Positions 32,228 to 46,719 of a stretch of 64,000 bases of DNA are shown here, piece by piece; position 1 is the stretch's first letter, and each line of letters starts with the position of its first letter. The DNA is taken from NCBI GenBank assembly GCA_015832175.1, contig WJXW01000001.1, positions 1,054,001 through 1,118,000 on the forward strand, written 5' to 3'. The notes beneath the pieces were generated by a model. That model had not been told where the DNA came from and searched no databases. It saw nothing but the letters and a program-made list of their open reading frames with translations. The DNA comes from Paraphaeosphaeria minitans (Eukaryota > Ascomycota > Dothideomycetes > Pleosporales > Didymosphaeriaceae). The translations under genes and the position numbers were made by a program.

Positions 32228-32915
32228 TGTTGTGTGGTTGGTGGATTAGTGCTTTGCTGGAAGCTATTGTAGCTAGCTGGCTGCGAGTTATTGCAATTGG
32301 AGGTAGACGGGTAGGAAAGTTTTGTAGACTTGTGATGGAATGAATACACTCTATGGATGTCTGCGCGCATTATATAGGTATTCTCAAAATGTACTGTGTA
32401 AAGTCCGACTGGTGCACTACGTAAACGTGGGGAGCTCTCAGCCCAGCCCCGCTTCGGCGCAAACCCTGCCTGCAAAGACCAGTGCACGAATGCCATCTGT
32501 AATCGTAGTAAGAGGAGTTGTAAGGCGGCTATAAGTATAGATCCGGTGCGAGATGCAGCGATTGGCATTCAGCGGATGAGAGGTGCAGAAATGCGAGGCT
32601 TTGATCCGGAGGGGCGCGTGCACTTGGCCGGATGAGAGGCAAGATGACGTCCAGGATTTTGTGAGAGTCTTGCGGAGATAAGCAACCTCCCACAACCGGA
32701 AAAATGGGGCGGTTCAGCCAATCATGGAAGTAGAAGGACCGATGCCGCTGCGAAGTCCTGTCATATATGATCTTGCGATATATCTACTGTCTACATTAAC
32801 TCCTTGCCATGTGCGCAAAGAGAAATCAGGTTTTCACGGTTTCTTCCTATACTCAACGATCATCCGTGAATAACGATCGAACCTCCGGTGGCTAGTGAGA
32901 GCCTCGTAAACTGGC
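32228..32915. other. Intergenic (AKR promoter / ceramidase 3' flank)
   Basis: Upstream region of the aldo/keto reductase and 3' flank of the ceramidase, both minus strand. No repeat or RNA gene is seen. Confidence 0.5.
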
Positions 32916-34120
32916 CTATAAAGTCTTCTTGCCTGACGAAGCGGCATCAAGATTTCGCAGGACAGCGCTCACGGGCCAGACGAATCCGTCTTCGACCTTG
33001 TCTGTCCTTCCGTCTTCGATTGTGACAAGGTACTCAACAACCGCCATGCCAACGTATGCCCCAATGCCTGTCAGAATATGCCACCAGCTTGAAAGAGGGT
33101 CAGCACGAGGGTTGTAAGGCGTTTTCGAGATGACTTACCCGTGCAGCTCGAAGATGAACACCCACGGCAGACCAATGGCGTGCTTCACAGCCGTTACATG
33201 CTCGCAAAAGTGCTCGTCGATGTTCCACAGGAAGTAGCCGAAGAGTCCAGTGGCTGCTTACACGTTAGTCTTGACCCATATTAGCTTGTAATTGGACTGT
33301 TTGACTTACCTAGCCCTCCATTAGCCAAACTGAGTATTTTGCTTCTCTGCTCTGCATTGGAAATGCGCTCGCGAACGAGCTTGCGAATTTCCCAGCCGCA
33401 CAGGAGCACCATGGTAGCGAAGGTGATCTGGTGCACGTAAAGCTCGTCTGCCCAACAGTGGTAGACGGATACGGGGATCAGGATGCCTACGATGAGAAGG
33501 GTTCTGAATCGACGAGTGGACAGGGGTTGGTTGAAGGTTTGGAGCTGGTTGAGGAGAGCGCCGACGGCGAGAAACATGGAGAGATCGTCGCCTGTGGGAT
33601 ATTAGTTTCAGCTGATGAACTCGTGAGTCCAAAATTGGAGCACGGCTCTGGCTTACCCATCTGGCTGTGGTAGTTCAACGTGGCATGGAACCAGGCTGAA
33701 AGGACGCCAACACCGATCAATCCCCAGTAAGGGAATGCCAATGTCGAGGACAGTCCGCCATCCTTGCGGGGGCTGACCCTGCGAAGGCCGTGTATACCAT
33801 AGATCACTACAAAAAGTTAGTCGCAAAGTTTCCAGTAGATGCTGCCGGCAAATGAATGGCAGGTACCGCACCGTAGGTCAAATTTGTGAGCGTATTCACA
33901 AACTCAGCAATGTAGTGTGTAATCACGTAGTCCTTCGGCTAAGATTAGTATAAAGTCTGCGCAGAACATATAGCTGTATGGTACCTCTTCGCAAAAGCTT
34001 GGAGCTGTTAGTAGTTGTAGCCAAGCAAATGTGTGAGAGCGCAAAAAAGGCTTACTTGAAATTGGAACTCGGCGTGCCCCAGGCCCCGTGCCCAGGGCTC
34101 TCTGCATAGTCCCAACGCAT
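32916..34120 (-). CDS. Alkaline ceramidase (ACER/YPC1-YDC1 family), seven exons
   Basis: Exons 34120-34056, 33997-33985, 33932-33872, 33806-33657, 33591-33310, 33253-33139 and 33087-32916 give 285 aa in a consistent frame. Exon 2 is only 13 nt and is needed to make SNFNFCEEDYVITHYIAEF. The acceptors before exons 2, 3 and 7 are AAG. Zn-site residues of the CREST family are visible: the His in SAWFHATL, the Asp in QMGDDLSM and the HGWWH pair near the C-terminus. Seven hydrophobic helices are expected in the ER/Golgi membrane. It hydrolyses (phyto)ceramide to sphingoid base and fatty acid. The family call is firm; phytoceramide versus dihydroceramide preference cannot be read. Confidence 0.9.
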
Positions 34121-34558
34121 TGCAATTGTCGATTTGCGGGATGATGGAACCCGGGCCTCGTGCGATGGTTTATAGATAGGTACGTAGCGTTGTTTGGTAT
34201 TTCGTACGAGGTGGACGAGTGCCGCGGGCAGTTGGCGAGGGTCCATTGGTGCATTTAAGCCCAAACAGCTGCAAAACTAGCGGCCGCAAGCCTCTTTTGG
34301 CCGCGCAAACAGCAGCCGAGAACAGTGTAATCGTGCTGGCAGATCGACAGCTTGTTAAACCTGCGCGTACGCATGGTGGGAACAATCATGATCCAAAGCT
34401 TTTCAAGAACGCAAGAGGTAATCACCGCATATTCACAGAGTGCTGCAGATACTCATTGACTTATCAAGTCAGGGTTACTCCCTATTCCCTATAAAGGGTG
34501 AGCACCTTGTACCACCACAGGTAGGAATTTCCCCAAAATATGTACACTGGCTCGGACC

Positions 34559-34559
<1 letters not shown>

Positions 34560-34592
<33 letters not shown>
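34560..34592. repeat. GATA tetranucleotide microsatellite, about 8 copies
   Basis: Perfect GATA repeats located about 80 bp beyond the 3' end of the tRNA gene. Confidence 0.95.
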
Positions 34593-34661
34593 GGGGCGAT
34601 TTGATTTAACAAAAATCACGGCAGGCGCCAAAGAACAAACGGTCAGCCGCACCACCAATTA

Positions 34662-34666
34662 CAAAA
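34662..34666 (-). terminator. RNA polymerase III terminator of the tRNA-Pro gene
   Basis: A TTTTT run (minus strand) begins six bases after the discriminator base of the tRNA. Confidence 0.8.
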
Positions 34667-34672
34667 AGAGAT

Positions 34673-34813
34673 GGGTCTTACCGCGATTCGAACGCGGGGC
34701 CTCTCGCAAATGTGCTCAGGTAACAGCCCTAAGCGAGAATCACTGAAGAATTGGTTAGCTACTGTTAAGCGAATGTAAAGCTGTTGTACTTACTACCACT
34801 AGACCATAAGACC
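34673..34813 (-). tRNA. tRNA-Pro(AGG): tRNA-Pro(AGG) with a canonical intron and an extra D-loop insert of spliceosomal form
   Basis: Read on the minus strand. Acceptor arms GGTCTTA (34813-34807) and TAAGACC (34680-34674) pair perfectly, and the discriminator is C, as for tRNA-Pro. The T arm is CCGCG-TTCGAAT-CGCGG. The anticodon arm is CTCGC-TTAGGG...T-GCGAG, anticodon AGG, with an 18-nt intron (34726-34709) after base 37. That intron contains CCT, complementary to the anticodon, as in normal nuclear tRNA introns. The A box TGGTCTAGTGG is intact and a TTTTT terminator follows. Between the D-loop A and TGAT lies a further 51 nt (34793-34743) that starts GTAAGT, has GCTAAC 11 nt before the end, and ends TTCAG. 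Without it the D arm reads GTCTAGTGGTATGAT, exactly the usual tRNA-Pro sequence. Confidence 0.88.
34743..34793 (-). other. Spliceosomal-type intron inside the tRNA-Pro D loop
   Basis: 51 nt: GTAAGT donor, GCTAAC branch, TTCAG acceptor. This is the same size and signals as introns in nearby protein genes (51 nt with TACTAAC in the AKR gene; 48 nt with GCTAAC in the C2H2 gene). It lies just downstream of the A box, leaving pol III signals untouched. Whether it is spliced is unknown. Confidence 0.7.
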
Positions 34814-35441
34814 AGATCTTATTTGATGTGAGCATCCCAAATTTGTAAAAATATATAGCTAATTAAAACATCTCCATGTGTTCCGAGATCAACAATTAGT
34901 CACAATCCAATTATGGAATCGACCGTTGTTAGCGCCTTAACCGTTGGCCGAGGCCATCTGGCAGTATGCGTAGGAGAACCCACTCCCCCGAGATCCACAT
35001 GCCCATGCCGAGCCAAGGGACGCCAATCACCAACACTACTTAGAACATGAGCCACGCGTTCTCCCAATCGTACAGCATCAAGATACCTACGCAACTGAAG
35101 ATCAGATGCCTGGGTAACCTTTAAGATTTAGTGATAAGCACCATCGCACACTCAATCAATTAGTGCTGTTTTTAGCAGTATTTAGGACCATTTTATCTTT
35201 ACTGTTGCTGCGATCAAGCTTGCATAGCTATTTATTAGATTCCTCGCGTAGCTCGACATTTGTTCAGCACTTGTCGCACGCGCGGGATAAAATCGTGACC
35301 TCGAACCTCTACAGGCCGAAACGGTGCTCCCTGGAGTAGCTTCGGTGGAAATAATTATCGACAAATGACGTCGTGCGGAAAACCTTCCGACACAGACCAC
35401 CCACCCTGCACCCCATCTGAGTGACTTACACCAACGTCCAG
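34814..35441. other. Intergenic upstream of tRNA and kinase relic
   Basis: Contains the tRNA 5' flank and the promoter side of the kinase relic. A weak tRNA-like fragment near 34910-34960 is discussed among rejected items. No gene called. Confidence 0.45.
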
Positions 35442-38400
35442 ATGGTGGAGCCGGCACCGACGCACCTGCTATCGCGATCGCAGTCCGCTCTTCTCGAAGA
35501 CTCGGCAAACGATGACAAGCGAGCTTTCGATCACGAGGCGTTGCAAGAGCTGGACGGCATAGCTTTTCACGAAGTCCTCGACCAGGATCCTCGACCCACC
35601 TTCGTACTCGATTTAGACTCTGATCATCTTGACTACAGCGAGACTAAAACCATCCTTCGGCCGATATTCTGCAATGCGGCCCTCCGACTACACGACAAGT
35701 TGCTAGATAGAATTACGGGCTTGAGTACAGAGAGCGACCACTCGCAATCCGCTCGAACGCCATATCTACATTTCAGATCTTGGGTCACGAGTGTAAGCGA
35801 ATTTGACGACTCGCGCGATGTCTTCCCACAGACTTTTCTCTACGAAGGCATGCTCTGGATCGGCTTCACGTCTAAGCAACGATGGCGCTTCGTGTCGGGC
35901 ATGCAGTGGAGCGACGCGACACATCACGTGGCGGATATGTCAGTTATACATGAGGCGAAGATATTAGGGGAAAGACAAACTTGAGGGAGGCTCTGGTTAG
36001 GAAGAAGTTCAGAACGTCAGAAGACACAATGGCGCCGACGATTGCCGCGGCCGCTGCGTCCGCGAGCGACCCCCCTCTCGGTACCCCAACACCTCAAACT
36101 GAGCTTCCGGTCAGAAGTAGCTCCCTGATATTATCCACTCCTACATTTCCAAATGATAGCAAGGGGCGCTCATCTAACCCGACCACCTCCGGAGAAGCAT
36201 CCAACGATACATCAGGAAGTGGCGCATCCGTAACATTGGCTTTACCAAAGAATGGCGTACCCGATTGGACGGCCACAAAACCACGAGGAGTCTTGACTGA
36301 ACACATGGTATTTGCGCGAAACCTTAATTGGAGTGCCACGCCTTTAGGGTCTATGAAGACTTGGTCTGCTGAATTCCGGGAAGTCGCAAACCTTGTCATG
36401 AGGAATCCTCATCCGGTCGCTCTTTTCTGGGGTGAAGAGTTGACTATGCTCTATAATGAGGCATATAAGAACGAGGTCGCTAGGGACAAACATCCAGATC
36501 TGATGGGCACCGGGTTTTCGGGTCCATTCAGCGAACTATGGGATGGGTGGGACCAATCTTCCGGGAATGTGCTCGAACGGGTAAAAGTGTTCGGAAAGAG
36601 AATGACTACCTACCAATTGAGAGGTACGGCTACCTTGAGGAGACGTTTTTCTCTTGGTCATTCACGCCAGTATATGGTGGGACGAAGCGCAGTATGTAAG
36701 CACCAGATGGAAGCCGTCAGGAAAGACTGATCAGACGGCTTTCCAAAGGCTTATGAGACCGTCCGTCTGACTGTGTTTGAGCATCATTGTTACTCCTCGC
36801 TAACTTTGCCTCGAACATTTAGTCCTGGGCTTTTACAATGCACCTTTCGAAACAACCTACCAAACAGTAAGCCATAGAAGGATGCAAACGCTGAGACAGA
36901 TAAGCGAAAAACTGGTGGAAATACGATCTACAAAGCACTTTTGGCAATGCGTTTTAGACGGACTCCGAGATAGTCCATGGGAAGTGCCTTTCGCTCTTCG
37001 TAAGTTGAGCTTCCCTCCAGTAATATTCCGCATCAACTTGGTGGTGCTGCCTTAGTGTGACTGTATGGGTTCATTCGTTAATTCAAACAGTGTACTCAGT
37101 CACTGATTCGGATGACGCCGACACGGTCTCCCACTCATCCGACAGCACTATTTCCATGAAAAGCTGCCTATTAGAAGGTGCAATTGGTATCCCTGAAGGT
37201 CATGCAGCTTCACCGCCAAAGCTTGATCTGAAACGTTCAAAAGAAGGATTCATCCCCGCATTCTGTGAAGCTATGCGAACCCGTGAACCAACGATTCTCC
37301 ACAGGCGGAATGGCAGTCTACCTGATGAGCTCACCGCAAGTATTGAATGGCGCGGCTACGGTGAGCCATGTAGGTCAGCAATAATCATACCTGTCCGCCC
37401 GACCAACAGCGAGAACATTCTCGCCTTCCTACTACTAGGCGTCAATCCCAGGAGAGCGTATGATGAAGAATACAGAGCCTTTGTTCATATGCTCAATCGG
37501 CAGTTAGCAAATTCGTTAGCATCGTTCGTGCTTTTTGAAGAGGAGGTTCGAAGAAACAGAAACGCAGCAGAGGTCGCTTCGTTACAGCGGGAACAGCTCA
37601 GCCAGCAGCTCGAGGTACAAGCGAGTAGGATGCGACGCATGACTGAACTCTCACCGTTGGGTATGTACCTGTTTGGCTGCGATGGCATTCTATTGGAAGC
37701 AAACGAACGCTACTACGAAATGACAAAACATGGAAGGGATGATGACAGCCCCTTCGCCTTTCTAAAGCCAATGTCCGAGGAGAGTGTTCGTAAGGGGAAG
37801 ATTATGTGGAGACAGATGATGGAGGATGGCATAGCAAGACAAGAGGAATTCCATCTCACTGGCACGGACTTCGTACCGCGTGATCTCGCTGGCGAGCCAA
37901 TCGAGTACTGGGTGCTTGCTACTTCCCAGCCGGAAATTGACGCCCACGGAGAAATGAAATCCATCATGGGTTCAATCGCGGACATTTCTCATCTGAAATG
38001 GGTCCAAGGACTCCAGGAGCAACGACTGAAGGAGGCAGAGGAAATCAAACGCCAGCAGAACGAGTTCATCGATATAACGAGCCATGAAATGAGAAATCCA
38101 CTGTCGGCTATCCTGCTCTGTGCCGATGACATCCGAGAGTCGCTTTCGCAGCATCTTTTTGGAACCTCCGATGCAAAAGTAGTCGAAGAATGCATCGATG
38201 CCGCAAACAACATCGCGCTCTGTGTCCAACACCAAAGTCTATTGTGGATGACATTCTCAATGTTTCCAAGCTTGACTCGAACTTGTTGCTTATAACACCC
38301 ATCGCTATACAGCCATCCGCAATCATACACCGCGCGATGAGCATGTTCAAGCCAGAAGTCCAATCGAAGGATATCGAGTTCGATTTCTTGCCACATGAAT

Positions 38401-39471
38401 CATTGAGCCGACAACCTCATTAGTAATGTAAGATGCTCCCCAGTACAAATTCGCTATGTCTTAGGACATAATCACTTGTACATGAATCCATTTCTGTGAC
38501 TCAGCTGACTTCGTCCCCGCGAGTATAGGCAATCAAATTCACGGCGGGGTCAGAAAGACGGTCCATCTCGGCGCCGACACGGAGCAACCTCACCCTCATT
38601 TCAAGGGCTTTGAATACATACCAACTCGTAGCTCAATCGTAGATATCGCCGCTGGCCAAGATTGGGGCGATGGCGAGCGGCTGTACATCCGTGTCAAGGT
38701 GGAGGACACTGGCGTCGGTCTTGCCGCTGACGAAAAGCATCTCTTGTTTCAACGATTTGCACAGGCTTCGCCACGTACTCATGCTACAACAGCGGCCTGG
38801 GTCTTTTCATCTCTCGACAGCTCGCTGAGCTTCATGGAGGGCAGGTTGGGGTGTCTTCGGAAGCCGGGATTGGAAGCACCTTTGGGTTCTTCGTCCAAGG
38901 CAAGAGGGCTCCGGTTCCAAAGCGACCAGGTATCCTGGGACCGGCGCCACTCGGAGGACCGCAGGAGACAGCTGGGGCTCACGCTTCGGTAAGGTCGAAC
39001 TCCAGTCCTGCATCAATCCCCTCTACAATACAAAGTGGGCTTTCGACAGACCATTCGGACCTAGCTATCCTCATAGTCGAGGACAACCTGGTGAATCAAC
39101 GTGTTCTGTCCAAACAGCTTAAAAAGGCTGGATGCGCCGTCTACACGGCTGATAATGGCCTCCTAGCACTGGAATTTCTAGCAAAGACCTCTTTTCAGGA
39201 TCCAGCTGGCCAGCCACTGTCGATAATTCTCATGGATCTGGAGATGCCGGAGATGGACGGGCTAACGGCTGTCGGTCGTATACGAGACATGGAGGTTGAG
39301 GGTGTTGTGACAGGTCATGTGCCTGTCATTGCCGTAACGGCGAATGTGCGAGACGAGCAGACTCGGGCAGCGATGAAAAGTGGGATGGACGACGTCGTTG
39401 CAAAACCTTTCAGGGTTCATGAGTTACTCGCAAAGGTTCGATCGGTTTTAGCCAGACTCGGTAGTGGGTGA
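35442..39471 (+). pseudogene. Fungal hybrid histidine kinase, multiply frameshifted; receiver domain still open
   Basis: Domains in order: N-terminal fungal domain (PRPTFVLDLDS..., 35442-35980), PAS/GAF-like sensor part (LNWSATPLGSMKTWS... and HPDLMG), a PAS near 37650-37990, HisKA with SHEMRNPLSA (38085-38115), an HATPase with N-box NLISN/AIKFT across an intron (38428-38528), and a receiver (39060-39460) with phospho-Asp in LMDLEMPEMDG and VAKPF. An intron at 37000-37090 splices in phase. The frame is broken near 35978, 36628, at the intron 36695-36832 (phases do not match), near 38236, at 38405-38412 (the segment before the N-box is lost), near 38545 and near 38785 (first G-box glycines lost). 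Such kinases phosphorylate a receiver Asp in osmotic or redox signalling. This copy should not make a full kinase. Confidence 0.8.
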
Positions 39472-39807
39472 CGGTCAAGGGTTTCACTGGTGTGTTGGTC
39501 GAGAGACCCATGCTTGTGTACTCGGGGTCTCTGCGTCCGCTTCAATTCTTGATGAGCGTTCTAGCGTATATTATTTGAGCTGCAACGACAATACACATAC
39601 TGAATAGGTTTTGGTAAGATGATTACTTCCTGTGTGTCGCTCAAGTTTAATTGAAAATGATCTACTGAGTAAGAGGTAGGAGATAGATCCACGCAATCGT
39701 AGAGATGCACTCATACCCATTCCAACGCCAACGCCTCGCTATGAATCAATCTGGCCACCAAAGCGACGGCAGAAAAATAAAAGTCATGGATACCATGGCC
39801 CGTAGGC
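39472..39807. other. Convergent intergenic region
   Basis: 3' flanks of the kinase relic (+) and Rieske oxygenase (-). Nothing notable. Confidence 0.5.
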
Positions 39808-41095
39808 TTACCAAACCAATGCCTCGTTACTCGTAGAACATGATAGCCCATTGCAGAAGTCTACATCCTCATTGGCTTCAGCAGCGCTGCTGGAAAACTT
39901 CTGGCGTGCAGGCCAGATCTCCCGCTTCGCTGCCTGTTCTCGTTTGTGCCATCCAACGACCTCCTCTCTGCACATCTTCTGGAAGTAAAGCGGGCCCTTC
40001 TCCATGTGTGGGTGGAGCTCGCCCTTTACAAAGACGCCAGCGTTGAGGTTCTTCTGCGCCCGGTCGCAGAGAGCCTTGTCCTCGTTCATGATACGCTTAA
40101 ACATGTTGCTGATTTGTTGAAAGTCCTCTTCGGACGAGTGACGGTTTCGGAAAACTTCGTAGTAGACTTGCGTGGTCTTTGCGCTGGTGGGTAGGAACTT
40201 CTGCATGAAGAAAAAGTGTGGTCTGCGAGTTGTTAGAACTGCAGCATGTTGAGAGTGGGCAAACTTACGAGACGGTCATAGAAACGAACGGCCAATAGTA
40301 GGTACTGGCAATGTGCATGCCCTGCTTTATCTGCTCTTCTGAAGGCGATGCATCATGGTCAATGTGCTTGTCCTTCGGATGCACATCGTAAGTCTCGAGG
40401 TTGGCCACTTCCGGGACGTCAGGGTGAGTGGTCGCGCAGTGATAGCACTCGTTATAGTTGTCGGCGGCGATCTTCCAGTTGTACTCCGCATCGAGTTTCC
40501 ACGTATGATCGAATTCGTAGTTGCCAAAATCAAAGCTCTTGAAGCGTTCTTGCTCATCGACGCCTCCGAAATCTGATTCCCACGGGACCTCTGGCTCTGC
40601 CGAAGCATCGAGGTTTATCCAGACAAAGCCGTTGGCGTCAGTTCGAACATGAATCTTGAACAGGCCGTTCTGTTGCTTATCGAATTCAGGAAGATCTTGG
40701 TAACCCGGAGCCTTGGCCAGTTTGCCGTTGAGACCATACGACCATCCATGGTATCGACACGAAAAGATCTTGGCAGTTCCCTGCTCCTGCTCGATGACAG
40801 GATAGGCACGGTGTCTGCAGACGTTGTGAAAGGCAGAGATATCGCCCTGACGATCCCGTGAGAGAACAATGTCGAAACCAGCGATCTGGTAGCGGAGGAA
40901 GTCACCCGTGCTCTTGAGGCGAAGGGAATGGGTCACCATAAGCCACTTGCGGGAAAAGATGGCACGGCGTTCAAGCTCGTACATCTCAGGAGACGTGTAC
41001 CAGTTGGCTGGAAGCGCACGAACAGGTTCTGAGGCGGGAGAAATATCAGGCTCCTTACTGCCACCCAGGCCGAGTCTGTTGAGTATAGCTGCCAT
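39808..41095 (-). CDS. Rieske [2Fe-2S] oxygenase, choline monooxygenase / betaine demethylase-like
   Basis: Exons 41095-40269 and 40222-39808, 413 aa; the 46-nt intron (GTAAGT to CGCAG) splits a Ser codon. The Rieske cluster ligands are C93, H95, C113 and H116 in CRHRAYPV and SCRYHGW. The mononuclear iron site is in DNYNECYHCATTH (H219, H224). The C-terminal half has the long helical region (VREEV-like REEVVGWHKREQAAKREIWPARQ) seen in fungal proteins annotated as choline monooxygenase. It needs a separate reductase and oxidises a quaternary or N-methyl amine. It is divergent, across 1.6 kb, from a dimethylglycine/sarcosine-type oxidase, so glycine betaine or a similar N-methyl compound is the likely substrate class. 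This is inference. Confidence 0.9.
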
Positions 41096-45244
<4,149 letters not shown>

Positions 45245-45962
45245 GATCTTTCCGGTTCTGGTAGACTTGAAATGGGCTAACACGGCGTTCTGATTTTTGC
45301 ATTTCTTTAGTTGCAGGTCACATCCATTATTGCATATCAGAGCATCGCCTCGGCTCCATCATGAACTGGAGTTGGGGTCATCGTCTATAGCACTTCATTT
45401 AGTTTTATCACGACAATTGATAACGGCGCTTCGGAAGGACAGATTCAGTTGCTTAATTTTCGCTCTATCTGCCATATCATTGAGTCGAGCATTCTCAAGC
45501 CACGTGGTCTAACTTTCGCTGCTTAGTATTCTCGGGCCACAGATACACTAGACTTTGCTGTACGGTTTTGGACCTCGCCCCCAGTTTACGAGGGCTCTTT
45601 TTCTCAAGTGATGCTGCAAGTGCGTAGCCTATTGCTATGCTATCGAGAGTGTAAGCATTGAGTATGATGTTGTCACGGTGACACTCGTAGCTAGCGGTAT
45701 CCAGAACCTGCGACAGCAACCGAAGCCTCCTTTCTGTATTTCTGGAAGGCAGAGGTACCGGTACGCAACTACTGAGGGGCATAACTATCCATCCTAACCC
45801 ACTTTAGCCGTTTCGAAATGCCGCTGGCTACAAGTATATTAACGCGCTAACCACCTACAGCAAACCCTAACTATACGACAGTGTTCAGCCTAATAAAGTT
45901 GCATCGTACCAACTCCATCCTACCCTCGGAGCCTTTTTCCTTAACTCCATCATCACTCGATC
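45245..45962. other. Intergenic
   Basis: 3' flank of the oxidase and promoter of the UstYa-like gene. No gene or repeat found. Confidence 0.5.
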
Positions 45963-46697
45963 ATGAAGCGGACCGCAGAAGTGCTAGATGACGAGGAGGA
46001 AACTTTCCTACAGCATGGCCAACCCCCCTTACTGGAACCGCGCAGCACGCGATGGCGAACGAGGGACTACATACGACTGCTGATCGAGCTCGCGATGGCG
46101 TGTGCGATAGCAGCCCAGCTGGTGCGCCCGTCCTCGAGCGCACCCAGCTGGTCCCCGATCCGCAGAACGCCAATGCCGCAGCTGCCACGGAAACTGTACA
46201 CCTTCCAGAGCAACCCACGCTACAACCCAGACGACATGTTCGCCAACCAGTCCTCCACGCTCCGTGCGCTGCACAACTGGATCGAGCTGTCGAGCACCGG
46301 GCGAGGTTACGTCCGTGCTCCTTCTTCTGGTGGTGATTACGACCTCCCTGAGCCGTACACCATCGCCATCGACCGTCATAACGACGGCCCCGGTTACATG
46401 ATATCTGCTTTCCACCAGTTGCACTGTCTTTCGTACCTTGCGGTCCACTTCCAGGAAGGTTACGGTGGTGTGAAATTAGAAGACAAGGTCGCCCACCATT
46501 CCGTGCACTGTTTCAATTATCTGCGGCAGGGGATCATGTGCAATGCGGATACGACGCTCGAGGGACAGACAGAGGCTGGTCCGGGAGAGGGGAGTGAGCA
46601 TGAGTGTGTGGACTACGACGCCCTGCTGGAGTGGGCGAATGCGAATGCGGGCATGAGTTGGAGGAATGGGTTGCTGCCGAATGAGGCGACGCTGTGA
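45963..46697 (+). CDS. UstYa-like (DUF3328) oxidase-family protein
   Basis: Intronless, 244 aa. A short acidic cytosolic N-terminus is followed by one membrane helix (IRLLIELAMACAIAAQLV, about residues 37-54) and a lumenal domain. The two family hallmark HxxHC motifs are HQLHC (151-155) and HSVHC (179-183), the second followed by FNYLRQGIMCNADTTLE, which is very typical. UstYa homologues act in ustiloxin and other fungal RiPP (dikaritin) pathways, in oxidative cyclisation, chlorination or related steps. Many also stand alone. No clear precursor peptide with Kex2 sites or other RiPP enzyme was found nearby, so pathway membership is open. Confidence 0.88.
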   Translation: MKRTAEVLDDEEETFLQHGQPPLLEPRSTRWRTRDYIRLLIELAMACAIAAQLVRPSSSAPSWSPIRRTPMPQLPRKLYTFQSNPRYNPDDMFANQSSTLRALHNWIELSSTGRGYVRAPSSGGDYDLPEPYTIAIDRHNDGPGYMISAFHQLHCLSYLAVHFQEGYGGVKLEDKVAHHSVHCFNYLRQGIMCNADTTLEGQTEAGPGEGSEHECVDYDALLEWANANAGMSWRNGLLPNEATL

Positions 46698-46719
46698 AGA
46701 TCAGTCCGAGTATCGTTGA

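Larger units (their letters stand above)
34121..34672. other. Intergenic with GATA microsatellite
   Basis: Ceramidase promoter side, then a (GATA)n tract at 34560-34592 and a pol III terminator belonging to the tRNA gene. No protein gene seen. Confidence 0.55.

Noticed and set aside
34905..34965. Minus-strand segment like a tRNA A box (CGGCCAACGGTTAAGGCG) and a weak B box (GGTCGATTCC)
   Set aside because: The acceptor arms do not pair, the boxes are too close and there is no anticodon arm; at most a fragment of a tRNA-Ser/Leu-like sequence.
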